Shown: positions 1 to 7,196, counted from the stretch's first letter. The stretch: DNA of 9,508 nucleotides from Gammaproteobacteria bacterium RIFCSPHIGHO2_12_FULL_37_34 (GCA_001801495.1 MGXW01000020.1:1-9508), one strand, 5' to 3'. Translations and numbers: made by a program. Notes: a model not told the origin generated them from the letters alone.

Positions 1-1583
1 GAACTTGAAAGAAATTCGATCATGGTATGATGCCGATTAAATAATGAATAAACAGCTTCAATTTGCTTTGCGTAAAAGCGGCGCAATTTACCAAGTTTTT
101 CTCCAAGTGTGCTAGCACCATATAAATTTTCGTTATATTCATGAATAATATCTGTTGCTAGTTTATGGAATTCTCCAGAGGTGTAATTTTGTTTATTTGC
201 TGCTTGTAAAAGTACAGTTGTTATTTGTTGTAAACTAACTAAAATTTTGTTTTTGCTATTACTATCATTATTTTGATTTCCGAATCGCCAGCTCTTTATC
301 CAGGATGCTAAAGGTGATATCAATAGGCTCTTTTTTTCATTTTCAATTTCAATAAGATTATTTTCAGCAATTATACGTAATTCTTTCTCGAGTTCTTGAT
401 AGCAATATTTCTTAACGAATGCCACATCATGATCAATGAAGTTATCGTTTTCGTTAGAATCAAAGAAATAATGATAAGGATTAACATAGCCAAATTCACC
501 GGTCTCACTTTTGTTGTGAGTGAGGTAGATACACCATTCGTGTAAAATATTTTCTTTTATTTTTTTTAGAGATTTTAATAAGTTTTGAGTGTTGGTCATG
601 GTTTCAAACGTTCCTGTTAAAGGACCGTGATAATCATTGACAACCGATTGGAGATTGTTTATTGCGTGATCAAGCCTTTCAAGATGAGCTCTCGCTTGCT
701 TACGACGTTCTGAAATCATCTGAATAGATAAATTAGTATTTTTTGCAAGATCTTGAGTAATAAAACTGGTTTCTAATGCGTCACTTGTGGTTTCTGAAGG
801 GGAGTCTTTGCTTTTTTTATTGGGTTGATTAAGCATGTGGATGGTATTGGGATCGTCTAATATTTTTATTTTAGACTCAATAAAATTTGCAAAGTGATTG
901 CTGATAGCCAAACAAAAAGTTGCTTTTAGGGTGTCTTCAGGATTTTTTTTAATTAAAGCGAATACATCATTTAACATCGTTTTGCAACCATTTAGATAGT
1001 GATCCTCGTTTGGGACAAGTTTTAGTTGATCAGCCAAATCAGTAATGTTGGTCACTAATGTTAATAATTGCAGTTTTTTATTTTCTTCATCTGATTGTTG
1101 TGTTAAAAATAACGCGAGATTATGATAAATATTTTTAGTCAGTTCTGTGATTTGTTCATCTTCAAACATGTGAAAGATTTGTAATGGCTCAGTGATACCA
1201 AACAAAAAATAATGTTGAAGGTGGTTAAGAACCAATTGGAATAGGGGCGCATTTTTTACTATCACCAGAAAATGATTTTTTAAATGATGAGTGCCATCCT
1301 CTCTATATGTTTGGCTATTAATATAAATTTGCGCGAGATATTTTTTGAGTAACTGATAGGCATTTGGATTTTCTCGTTGATTTTGTTCACGTGTAGCTTG
1401 ATCAATAGAGAGAATTTCACATAAATTATTTAGCATCACTTGGTAAGCATCTTGCTGTGTTTTTAAATCAGGAGGAAGTTGTAGGCTTATATTTTCTCTT
1501 GGTTTAGTTGGGTTCTCACTGAGTAATTTATCAAGTGTAGCATTTATATCTGGTGCTTTTTTTTGAGCATTGCGTGATTGCAT
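1..1583 (-). CDS. Large helical protein of unknown function, C-terminus cut by window edge
   Basis: A reading frame with no stop runs on the minus strand from an ATG at 1583-1581 to the left edge, giving 527 residues without the C-terminus. A good ribosome site (AAGGA, about six bases upstream) supports the start. The protein has no signal peptide and no clear membrane segment, so it is probably cytosolic or delivered by a non-Sec route. It is rich in Leu, Lys, Asn, Gln and Glu and looks mainly alpha-helical. Two helical halves (about residues 40-245 and 275-527) are joined by a polar Ser/Lys/Thr-rich linker at about 252-270. Residues 288-315 and 395-420 are charged and could form coiled coils. 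I recognise no domain or catalytic motif. It lies 64 bases downstream of the surface-lipoprotein gene on the same strand, with a possible weak terminator between them. Large helical orphans of this composition are common among secreted effectors of intracellular bacteria, but nothing here proves that. The gene call is firm; the function is unknown. Confidence 0.85.
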   Translation of the reverse strand, partial: MQSRNAQKKAPDINATLDKLLSENPTKPRENISLQLPPDLKTQQDAYQVMLNNLCEILSIDQATREQNQRENPNAYQLLKKYLAQIYINSQTYREDGTHHLKNHFLVIVKNAPLFQLVLNHLQHYFLFGITEPLQIFHMFEDEQITELTKNIYHNLALFLTQQSDEENKKLQLLTLVTNITDLADQLKLVPNEDHYLNGCKTMLNDVFALIKKNPEDTLKATFCLAISNHFANFIESKIKILDDPNTIHMLNQPNKKSKDSPSETTSDALETSFITQDLAKNTNLSIQMISERRKQARAHLERLDHAINNLQSVVNDYHGPLTGTFETMTNTQNLLKSLKKIKENILHEWCIYLTHNKSETGEFGYVNPYHYFFDSNENDNFIDHDVAFVKKYCYQELEKELRIIAENNLIEIENEKKSLLISPLASWIKSWRFGNQNNDSNSKNKILVSLQQITTVLLQAANKQNYTSGEFHKLATDIIHEYNENLYGASTLGEKLGKLRRFYAKQIEAVYSLFNRHHTMIEFLSS

Positions 1584-1614
1584 GAGTGTCCTTGTTTTTT
1601 TCACATCAGAAACA

Positions 1615-1635
1615 AATCCCCTTTTAAGGGGGATT
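1615..1635 (-). terminator. Possible intrinsic terminator after the surface lipoprotein gene
   Basis: On the minus strand, AATCCCC and GGGGATT form a 7-bp GC-containing stem around a seven-base loop. The stem lies 12 bases past the lipoprotein stop codon. The following tract is TGTTTCT, a poor U-run, so termination may be partial and let transcripts continue into the large downstream gene. Confidence 0.45.
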
Positions 1636-1647
1636 CATTCAATTTTA

Positions 1648-2103
1648 TTATCCTATGGCTTGCCAGGAACCATCTGGTTGACGGCAGGCAGTGCCATACA
1701 TGCGTTGTTGTTTGCCATTAATGGTAGCGATGGTTTGATATTCGCGACAATATTCGTTGCCATCCACCGTGACATTTTTAGTGGGGACAACTTTATAATT
1801 TGTGCCAGTATTTGTATTGTGCCAATAAGCAGGTTGATTAACAGAGTTATTTTCTAAGGCTTGATTCATCCTTGCTCTGTCATTGTCATCCATATTTTTC
1901 CCAATAGCGCCGCCAATATAAGCACCTGCTAACGTACCAGCAGCAATAGCTAGCATTCTGCCACTGCCTTGCCCAACTGTGCTACCAAGCAAGCCACCAG
2001 CGACACCACCAGTAATCGTGCCCACATCTTGATTGGTCATACTAGAACAACCCATTAGGCTAGCGCAGAGTAATATAAGAAATCCAGTGAACATACGTTT
2101 CAT
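1648..2103 (-). CDS. 17 kDa surface antigen-like lipoprotein (RT0821/Lpp0805 type)
   Basis: This encodes a 151-residue predicted outer-membrane lipoprotein. The N-terminus has a Lys/Arg start, a hydrophobic stretch (residues 5-17) and a lipobox L16-M17-G18-C19. Cys19 would be lipidated by signal peptidase II processing, and Ser at +2 fits outer-membrane sorting. Residues 28-70 form a glycine-zipper segment with repeated GG, GxxxG and AxxxG spacing, as in the Rickettsia 17 kDa antigen and SlyB-like families. A C-terminal domain (about 88-151) contains the family-typical CREYQT and ACRQPDGSW stretches, with Cys119 and Cys140 placed to form a disulphide. Length is normal for the family. The start is set by GAGGAG five bases before the ATG. 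Its promoter lies between it and the divergent acetyltransferase gene. The family is linked to envelope structure, but its exact biochemical role is not settled. Confidence 0.9.
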   Translation of the reverse strand: MKRMFTGFLILLCASLMGCSSMTNQDVGTITGGVAGGLLGSTVGQGSGRMLAIAAGTLAGAYIGGAIGKNMDDNDRARMNQALENNSVNQPAYWHNTNTGTNYKVVPTKNVTVDGNEYCREYQTIATINGKQQRMYGTACRQPDGSWQAIG

Positions 2104-2145
2104 GAGGGCTCCTCAATGTTAGTGATTCTTTTAAACCGGTGAGTT

Positions 2146-2174
2146 ATTCTATACCGACGAAAACGAGAAGCCAA
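2146..2174 (-). promoter_or_regulatory. Sigma-70-like promoter for the surface lipoprotein gene
   Basis: On the minus strand, TTGGCT (2174-2169) and TAGAAT (2151-2146) are separated by exactly 17 bases, matching the consensus at 4/6 and 5/6. The predicted start of transcription is about 35-40 bases before the ATG at 2103. The -35 box ends two bases before the start codon of the divergent acetyltransferase gene, so the two transcription units share this 72-base gap. Confidence 0.6.
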
Positions 2175-2175
2175 T

Positions 2176-2622
2176 ATGACATTTCGATCATCTTATCCTG
2201 ATGGTCATTATCAGGATTGTATCTTTACAGCCGATAAAAAGAGGCTCGATTTAGAGTATTTATATCATTTGTTATGCGTTCCATCACGTTATTCGACTGG
2301 GTTACCACCGGAGCGGTTTGCCTTAGTTATTGAAAATTCGTTTTGTTTCAGTGTGTTTTATCAAGGTAAGCAAATGGGATATGCTCGAGTGATCACAGAT
2401 TGCTCAGAATTTGCTTCTTTGTGGGATGTGTTTATTGATGAACCTCATCGAGGCAAGGGTGTGGGCCAAGCCTTGCTCAAGTATATTTTCAATCATCCGC
2501 AATTGCGTGGCATTTTCCGTTGGTTTTTGATGACAGAAGATGCGCATGGTCTCTATCAAAAATTTGATTTCAAAACCGAGATTTATAATCCATATATTAT
2601 GATGAAGGTAAATGCGAGTTAG
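2176..2622 (+). CDS. GNAT-family N-acetyltransferase
   Basis: This is a 148-residue protein of the Gcn5-related acetyltransferase fold, which moves an acetyl group from acetyl-CoA to an amine. Motif A is clear: the strand DVFIDEPHR is followed by RGKGVG at residues 92-97, the pyrophosphate-binding R/Q-x-x-G-x-G loop, and then the helix QALLKYIF. Near the C-terminus, LYQKFDF (127-132) fits the motif B region, where a Tyr often acts as general acid. The length is typical of a single-domain GNAT. The substrate cannot be told from sequence. The ribosome site is weak (GAGAAG, five bases before the ATG). The ATG is the best start because it keeps an N-terminus of usual length. The gene is divergent from the lipoprotein gene and 53 bases ahead of higB. 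GNATs sometimes act as toxins beside an antitoxin, but here no small partner gene precedes it, and the following pair is a complete higBA. Confidence 0.88.
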   Translation: MTFRSSYPDGHYQDCIFTADKKRLDLEYLYHLLCVPSRYSTGLPPERFALVIENSFCFSVFYQGKQMGYARVITDCSEFASLWDVFIDEPHRGKGVGQALLKYIFNHPQLRGIFRWFLMTEDAHGLYQKFDFKTEIYNPYIMMKVNAS

Positions 2623-2627
2623 ATTGA

Positions 2628-2655
2628 TTGCAAGGTAAGCGCAGACGTATCTAAT
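2628..2655 (+). promoter_or_regulatory. Candidate promoter of higBA
   Basis: TTGCAA (2628-2633) and TCTAAT (2650-2655) lie 16 bases apart and match the sigma-70 consensus at 4/6 and 5/6. Transcription would begin near 2661-2663, only about 14 bases before the higB ATG. That fits the absence of a visible Shine-Dalgarno and suggests inefficient toxin translation from a very short leader. Confidence 0.4.
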
Positions 2656-2658
2656 CCT

Positions 2659-2673
2659 TTACGTAACGCGTAA
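2659..2673 (+). promoter_or_regulatory. Candidate HigA operator (inverted repeat)
   Basis: TTACG and CGTAA form a perfect 5-bp inverted repeat around a five-base centre. It ends two bases before the higB start codon and covers the predicted transcription start. HigA antitoxins of the XRE type bind such palindromes in their own promoters to repress the operon. This site was picked by position and symmetry only. Confidence 0.35.
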
Positions 2674-2675
2674 TA

Positions 2676-2966
2676 ATGAGTATACTGTTGATTAAAACAT
2701 TCAAAGATAAATCCACATATGATTTTTATCAGGGTAAAATAGTAAGGCAGTGGCAAGCTTTCCAACGACAAGCGGAACGAAGATTACACATTTTAGATGG
2801 GGCGACCTGTTTGAATGATTTGAGAAACTTACCAAGTAATCATTTTGAGTCTTTGCATGGTAATAGAGCTGGACAATTTAGTATTCGAATCAACATGCAA
2901 TGGCGAATTTGCTTTAAATGGAAAAATAATGAGCCACATGATGTTGAAATAGTTGATTATCATTAG
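2676..2966 (+). CDS. higB: HigB toxin (RelE-like mRNA interferase)
   Basis: This 96-residue protein belongs to the HigB branch of the RelE/ParE toxin fold. Members cleave mRNA on the ribosome and stop translation when the antitoxin is lost. The family signature is complete: LHGNRAGQFSIRIN (60-73), then QWRICF (75-80) and the terminal EIVDYH (91-96). In studied HigB proteins the Asp and His at the C-terminus are catalytic; here they are Asp94 and His96. The Lys often present before GxR is replaced by His61 in LHGNR. Length is normal and there is no frameshift, so the toxin is probably active. No clear Shine-Dalgarno precedes the ATG. The antitoxin gene follows eight bases after the stop, in the inverted toxin-first order that defines higBA operons. 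Confidence 0.93.
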   Translation: MSILLIKTFKDKSTYDFYQGKIVRQWQAFQRQAERRLHILDGATCLNDLRNLPSNHFESLHGNRAGQFSIRINMQWRICFKWKNNEPHDVEIVDYH

Positions 2967-2974
2967 AGGTAATT

Positions 2975-3286
2975 ATGACAAATAAAATGATACTTAATAA
3001 AATGCGGCCTGTTCATCCAGGAGAAATTTTACGGGAGGAATTAAAAGAGCTCCATTTATCAGCAAATAAGTTTGCCGATAAACTTTGTGTTCCAACTAAT
3101 CGAGTAACCGCTATATTAAACGGTTATCGTTCGATTACTGCCGATACAGCTTTACGCTTAGCTGCATTTTTCGGTACCAGCGCTGAGTTTTGGTTGAAAT
3201 TGCAAAGCACATATGATTTAAAAGTAGCAGAAAGAAAGGCGGGTAAAAAAATCAAAAGAGAAGTTGAACATAAAGATGCTGCTTAA
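2975..3286 (+). CDS. higA: HigA antitoxin (XRE-family DNA-binding protein)
   Basis: This 103-residue antitoxin neutralises HigB by binding it and represses the shared promoter. The N-terminus carries the family hallmark RPVHPGEILREEL (11-23). A helix-turn-helix region follows (about 27-66), with the recognition-helix segment VPTNRVTAILNGYRSIT. Then comes the conserved TSAEFWLKLQSTYDL (68-82). The tail (83-103) is Lys/Glu-rich and probably flexible. A strong ribosome site, AGAGG, overlaps the higB stop codon and sits five bases before the ATG. This is much better than the site of the toxin gene and should give antitoxin excess. Its TAA (3284-3286) overlaps the stop codon of the convergent potD gene. 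Confidence 0.95.
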   Translation: MTNKMILNKMRPVHPGEILREELKELHLSANKFADKLCVPTNRVTAILNGYRSITADTALRLAAFFGTSAEFWLKLQSTYDLKVAERKAGKKIKREVEHKDAA

Positions 3287-4311
3287 CCCATCTTTAATTC
3301 TTCCCAATATTTTTCCAAGAGAGCAAGTGTATCTTCTCCTAAGTCTGTTTGAAATTGGCCGCGACGTAAAATTTCTTCGGGAGGATAAATGATAGGGTTA
3401 TCGCGTATGGCTGGAGGAAGGATTTTTTGAGCAGCTATATTAGCAGTAGGATAGTTTGTGCGTAGAGCAATGGTTTTGGCAATCTCAGGTTGCAAAATAA
3501 AGTTGATAAATGCATAAGCATTATCTTTATGAGCAGCGGTACGAGGGATAGCAAAGTTATCTATCCAAATAATAAATCCTTCTTTAGGAAAATTAAATTT
3601 TATATTTGCGTTTTCTTGTGAAGCTTTAAACGCATCACCATTCCAAGCCATACCAATCGTAGCATCTTCATCGATCATAATAGAAACAACAGTATCGGTT
3701 GAGAAAACTTTTACATTTTTCATTAATTCTTTTAATTTAATGAAAGCAGCTTGAAGATGTTTAGGGTCACGATCATTGACAGAATACCCCATGGTTAAGA
3801 GGGCAATGGAGAATGCTTCGCGTACATCATCGAGTAGCATCAGTTGATTTTTAAATTGTTTATCCCAAAGATCCGACCATTTCTTAATACGAAGAGGTGA
3901 ATAATAGCGTTGATTCACAACTATTCCTGTAACCCCCCAAATAAATGGAACAGAATAGTGAGTGTTAGGATCATAAGCCGGGTTCCTAAATGCAGGGTGA
4001 ATATTGTTCCAATGGGAGAGGCGTTTTTTATCTATTTTTTCTAGCATATTTTGTCGACGCATTCGATCAACAAAATAACCAGATGGCATAATGAGATCAT
4101 AATCAGATTGTTTAGTGGTGCGTAATTTGGCGTACAACATTTCATTATTTTCATAAGTAGAAAAATTAACTTTTATTCCAGTTTTTTTCTCAAATTGTTG
4201 TATCACTTGATTAGGAATTTCACCAGTCCAGGCATAAAGATTAAGGATTTCTTTTTGCGCAAAGGCGGTAAAAGGGAGAAAGTACAATAGGATATGCCAT
4301 ACCCATTTCAT
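3283..4311 (-). CDS. potD: PotD, periplasmic polyamine-binding protein
   Basis: This 342-residue protein captures spermidine or putrescine in the periplasm and hands it to PotBC. A Sec signal peptide with AFA before Gln19 gives a likely cut after residue 18. It aligns end to end with E. coli PotD as I recall it. Most ligand residues are kept at a constant offset of six: Trp28, Thr29, Ser77, Tyr79, Asp162, Glu165, Trp223, Trp249, Asp251, Tyr287 and Gln321. Two positions differ: E. coli Glu36-Tyr37 correspond to Gly30-Glu31. An upstream in-frame ATG (4380) would add 23 residues before the signal peptide and is unlikely. The ATG at 4311 has GAGGAA seven bases ahead and overlaps the potC stop as ATGA. 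It is the last gene of the operon. I see no terminator after it, and its stop overlaps that of higA. Confidence 0.97.
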   Translation of the reverse strand: MKWVWHILLYFLPFTAFAQKEILNLYAWTGEIPNQVIQQFEKKTGIKVNFSTYENNEMLYAKLRTTKQSDYDLIMPSGYFVDRMRRQNMLEKIDKKRLSHWNNIHPAFRNPAYDPNTHYSVPFIWGVTGIVVNQRYYSPLRIKKWSDLWDKQFKNQLMLLDDVREAFSIALLTMGYSVNDRDPKHLQAAFIKLKELMKNVKVFSTDTVVSIMIDEDATIGMAWNGDAFKASQENANIKFNFPKEGFIIWIDNFAIPRTAAHKDNAYAFINFILQPEIAKTIALRTNYPTANIAAQKILPPAIRDNPIIYPPEEILRRGQFQTDLGEDTLALLEKYWEELKMG

Positions 4312-5078
4312 GCTTTTTTCCTCAAAGCAAGTTGTGATAAGCCAACCAAGATAAATGTTATAGCAAATAGTACAGTACAAAGCGCATTGATCTCGGGTTT
4401 GATACCAGAGCGCACCATGGAGTAAATTTTAAGTGGTAGAATTTCAAATTCAGGTCCTGCAACAAAATAACTAATAATCACATCATCTAGGGATAATGTG
4501 AAGCTCAGTAACCAACTGGCAAGCAGTGCTTGCCAGAGTAAAGGGAGAATAATGCGAGTAAGAATTAAGCGATCATTTGCACCTAGATCTTTGGCAGCCT
4601 CAAAAATATTTTTATCAAAGCTAACCAAACGGCTGTATAGTGTTACAATCACAAAGGGAATACAAAAACTTGTATGGGATAACAATAGACTTATAAAACC
4701 AAGCGGTACATTACATATAGTAAATAACGTGATTAATGATACACCAATTACAATTTCGGGTGATAAAATCAAGATAAAAACCAATGCATTTAAAATAGGA
4801 CGACCTAAAAATCGATAACGATAAATACTCACACTCGCAAGGGTGCCGATCATAGTTGCAAGTGTGGCTGCAGCAATACCGAGTGCGAGAGAGTGATAAG
4901 CGGCTATCCATAAATCCGTATCTATAAATAACTCACTATACCATTGCCAAGTAAAACCATGCCACAACAAAGAATATTGAGCGTTATTAAATGAATAAAC
5001 AATTAATACTATAATGGGAATATAAAAAAATAAATAAATGAAGCCGAGATAAGGCGTGATTAATGATTTTAATTTCAT
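4308..5078 (-). CDS. potC: PotC, polyamine ABC transporter permease
   Basis: This 256-residue inner-membrane subunit forms the translocation channel with PotB. About six hydrophobic segments are visible, near residues 10-30, 62-86, 97-120, 124-148, 183-205 and 232-252. The cytoplasmic EAA loop that docks on the ATPase is intact at 160-180 (EAAKDLGAN, then ILPLL). The stretch SLDDVIISYF (196-205) and the following EILPLKIYSMVR (212-223) are typical of PotC. Length is close to the E. coli protein. The ATG overlaps the potB stop codon as ATGA and has only a weak ribosome site, so translation probably depends on ribosomes finishing potB. Its own TGA overlaps the potD ATG in the same way. Confidence 0.97.
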   Translation of the reverse strand: MKLKSLITPYLGFIYLFFYIPIIVLIVYSFNNAQYSLLWHGFTWQWYSELFIDTDLWIAAYHSLALGIAAATLATMIGTLASVSIYRYRFLGRPILNALVFILILSPEIVIGVSLITLFTICNVPLGFISLLLSHTSFCIPFVIVTLYSRLVSFDKNIFEAAKDLGANDRLILTRIILPLLWQALLASWLLSFTLSLDDVIISYFVAGPEFEILPLKIYSMVRSGIKPEINALCTVLFAITFILVGLSQLALRKKA

Positions 5079-5935
5079 AATTTAAACCCGACTCGCTTTT
5101 TGTTTCCGCGTGTAGACCACACATAAATTAAAATGAGTGTAGCGAGAATCAGTGTTAACACGATGCTAGCTGCAGATCCAAGTGGCCAATTTTGAGCAAT
5201 CAAAAATTGATTTTGAATAAGATTACCCAGCAACATAGATTTCGCACCACCTAAAATATCGGAAATATAAAAAAGTGTCATCGCCGGTAAAAAAACCATG
5301 ATAGAACCAGCAATGATCCCAGGTAAGGTTAAAGGGAGAATGATTTTTCTAAAAGTAGTTAATTTGTTTGCACCCAAATCGTGTGCTGCATCAATTAAAC
5401 GATCATCGAGTCTTTCTACATTGGTTATGATGGGTAAGATCATGAAAGGTAATAAATTGTAAACGAGGCCAATGATTACAGCGTCATTGGTAAATAAAAT
5501 GGATAAAGGTTGATGAATGATACCGAGTGTAAGCAAAAAAGAATTAAGAATGCCTTTTGCTTTAATGATGGCAATTAAGGCGTAGCTACGAATTAGCGAA
5601 CTGGTCCAAAAAGGAATAATTACTAATAAAATTAGCAGGTTTTTCCAGCGACTTTGAATACGCGCGATGCAATAAGCAAAAGGGTAACCAAGCAATAAAC
5701 ACAACAAGGTTGATAATCCAGCAATTAAAAATGACTTTTCGAAAATACGAATATAAATTGGATGGTTGAGTTGTTGATAGTTGATGAGTGTGAAAGATGG
5801 TTCAAGGAGATGATTTTCGCTATGCCCCATGAAGCTTGCAATAACAATTAAGCTAAAAGGAAGCAATGCAAACAAGAAAAACCAAAACCAAATAAGAGAT
5901 AATGAAAAATATTTAAAACCATCATCAGACTTCAT
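5075..5935 (-). CDS. potB: PotB, polyamine ABC transporter permease
   Basis: This 286-residue inner-membrane permease is the partner of PotC. Hydrophobic segments lie near residues 12-34, 68-90, 99-118, 150-171, 206-226 and 253-274. The conserved PFWTS (108-112) and the EAA-type loop DAAHDLGAN followed by ILPLTLPG (182-206) are present. So is the PotB-like stretch SDILGGAKSMLLGNLIQNQF (225-244). The chosen ATG (5935) lies inside the end of potA, an 11-base overlap. GGAGG lies 12 bases upstream, slightly long but usable. An upstream in-frame start at 5989 would add 18 polar residues with no family match, so I prefer the shorter form, which is also close to the E. coli length. Confidence 0.96.
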   Translation of the reverse strand: MKSDDGFKYFSLSLIWFWFFLFALLPFSLIVIASFMGHSENHLLEPSFTLINYQQLNHPIYIRIFEKSFLIAGLSTLLCLLLGYPFAYCIARIQSRWKNLLILLVIIPFWTSSLIRSYALIAIIKAKGILNSFLLTLGIIHQPLSILFTNDAVIIGLVYNLLPFMILPIITNVERLDDRLIDAAHDLGANKLTTFRKIILPLTLPGIIAGSIMVFLPAMTLFYISDILGGAKSMLLGNLIQNQFLIAQNWPLGSAASIVLTLILATLILIYVWSTRGNKKRVGFKL

Positions 5936-7028
5936 AGGGTAAAAGGACCTCCCATCCAGGTGTCCAACTGACCCACACTTGTTCACCAATCTTATATTCT
6001 AAGCGGTCATCGTCTTCATCAAAAAATTCTGTTGCTGCAATGGTCATGTTATTGGCTAACCGCACAATGAGATCAACCGTTGTACCCTTGTACGTTACTT
6101 CTTCAACGGTACCTGCGAACATATCGGTTGTATCATTTACTTCATGTTGATTCCATACGCGTACATCTTCTGGTCGAATTAACACATGAATTTTTTCTCC
6201 AGGCGTAAAGGAACGAGAGGTTTTTGCAGATCGTTTTTTATCAAGAAGATGAATGGTTGCTTGCTTGTTTTCTCCAATATAATGAATTTCGCCGTCAAAA
6301 ATATTGACTTCACCAATGAATTTCGCCACATTGAGATTGCGTGGTTCTTCATATACTTCACGTGGCGTACCAATTTGTTCAATGGTTCCTTCTTGCATAA
6401 TGACAACGCGATCAGACATAGATAGCGCTTCTTCTTGGTCATGGGTGACAAAAATAAACGTAATACCCATCGTACGTTGTAATTGTTTTAATTCAATTTG
6501 CATGGTTTTACGTAAACGATAATCAAGAGAAGAGAGTGGTTCATCTAATAATAATACCCGCGGACGATTAACCGCAGCGCGAGCAATGGCGACGCGTTGT
6601 TGTTGTCCACCACTTAACTGATGAGGTTTACGTTCAGGATATTTTTCAAGCTTAACCATCTTTAAAACATCCATGACGCGGGTATGAATTTCTTGACGAG
6701 GAACCTGCTGACAGCGCAGACCAAACGCTACATTTTCAAATACAGTCATGTGGGGAAAGAGCGCATAGCTTTGAAATACAGTGTGAACGTGCCGTCGATG
6801 AGGGGGCAATCCAACGACATTCTTATGATCAATCAGAATACTACCTTGTGTGGGTTCTTCGAATCCGGAGATTAAGCGTAAAAGAGTTGTCTTACCGCAA
6901 CCAGATGGACCAAGCAGCGTTAAAAATTCACCTTCACGAACTTCAAGATGAATATCGTGTAAGATGTCATGATCATATATAGCTTTGTAAACGCCGTGTA
7001 ACTCAACAACGTTAGCCAATTCATTCAT
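5925..7028 (-). CDS. potA: PotA, polyamine ABC transporter ATPase
   Basis: This 367-residue cytoplasmic ATPase powers polyamine import. All nucleotide-binding motifs are intact: Walker A GPSGCGKTT (40-48), Q-loop Gln86 in VFQSYALFPHMTVFENVAFG, signature LSGGQQQ (138-144), Walker B VLLLDEP (158-164), D-loop SLD (167-169) and switch His196. A C-terminal TOBE-type regulatory domain spans about 278-367, including LIRPEDVRV. Similarity to E. coli PotA as I recall it is high throughout. Start choice: an in-frame GTG at 7052 would leave only about 10 bases of leader from the predicted promoter. The ATG at 7028 leaves about 33 bases and fits the family N-terminus, although GGGGG directly abuts it rather than being optimally spaced. 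First gene of potABCD. Confidence 0.97.
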   Translation of the reverse strand: MNELANVVELHGVYKAIYDHDILHDIHLEVREGEFLTLLGPSGCGKTTLLRLISGFEEPTQGSILIDHKNVVGLPPHRRHVHTVFQSYALFPHMTVFENVAFGLRCQQVPRQEIHTRVMDVLKMVKLEKYPERKPHQLSGGQQQRVAIARAAVNRPRVLLLDEPLSSLDYRLRKTMQIELKQLQRTMGITFIFVTHDQEEALSMSDRVVIMQEGTIEQIGTPREVYEEPRNLNVAKFIGEVNIFDGEIHYIGENKQATIHLLDKKRSAKTSRSFTPGEKIHVLIRPEDVRVWNQHEVNDTTDMFAGTVEEVTYKGTTVDLIVRLANNMTIAATEFFDEDDDRLEYKIGEQVWVSWTPGWEVLLPYEV

Positions 7029-7068
7029 CCCCCAAGTTTTGTAGCATACCACAATTTGAAGGGGAAAA

Positions 7069-7097
7069 ATTATGAGGCTTAGAAGAAAAAATGTCCA
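7069..7097 (-). promoter_or_regulatory. Strong sigma-70-like promoter of potABCD
   Basis: On the minus strand, TGGACA (7097-7092) and CATAAT (7074-7069) are separated by exactly 17 bases, each matching the consensus at 5/6. The predicted start near 7062 gives a leader of about 33 bases before the potA ATG. No riboswitch-sized leader fits in this space. Confidence 0.7.
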
Positions 7098-7131
7098 GCG
7101 ATTTTTTCTAATTTTTTGCTTCTACGCTATA

Positions 7132-7160
7132 TTGAGTATCAAGGCATGGTATGGCATGAT
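7132..7160 (+). promoter_or_regulatory. Promoter of the exported-protein gene
   Basis: TTGAGT (7132-7137) and CATGAT (7155-7160) lie 17 bases apart, each 4/6 to consensus. A TGG just before the -10 box makes it an extended -10 promoter. Predicted transcription begins near 7167, about 30 bases before the ATG at 7197. It diverges from the potA promoter, with 34 bases between the two -35 boxes. Confidence 0.5.
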
Positions 7161-7196
7161 CGCACGGGGTTTTAACTTAATTTTAGGAGAAAATTA

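Noticed and set aside
1570..1857. Open plus-strand frame of 95 codons
   Set aside because: It lies opposite the lipoprotein gene and the start of the large minus-strand gene, has no family resemblance, and its bases are better explained by those genes.
2176..3286. Three-gene toxin-antitoxin system of GNAT plus higBA
   Set aside because: The GNAT lacks the small ribbon-helix-helix partner of TacAT-type systems and is 53 bases from higB, which has its own promoter candidate. Proximity alone does not support a joint system.
4312..4380. N-terminal extension of PotD by 23 residues from the upstream ATG
   Set aside because: It would bury the signal peptide behind extra residues. The internal ATG has a good ribosome site and overlaps the potC stop as ATGA, like the potB-potC junction.
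4498..4818. Plus-strand frame of 106 codons inside potC
   Set aside because: Antisense shadow of a fully conserved permease gene; the composition is not protein-like and no ribosome site stands out.
6179..6875. Several open frames on both strands inside potA
   Set aside because: All are overlaps with the highly conserved ATPase frame and carry no motif of their own.
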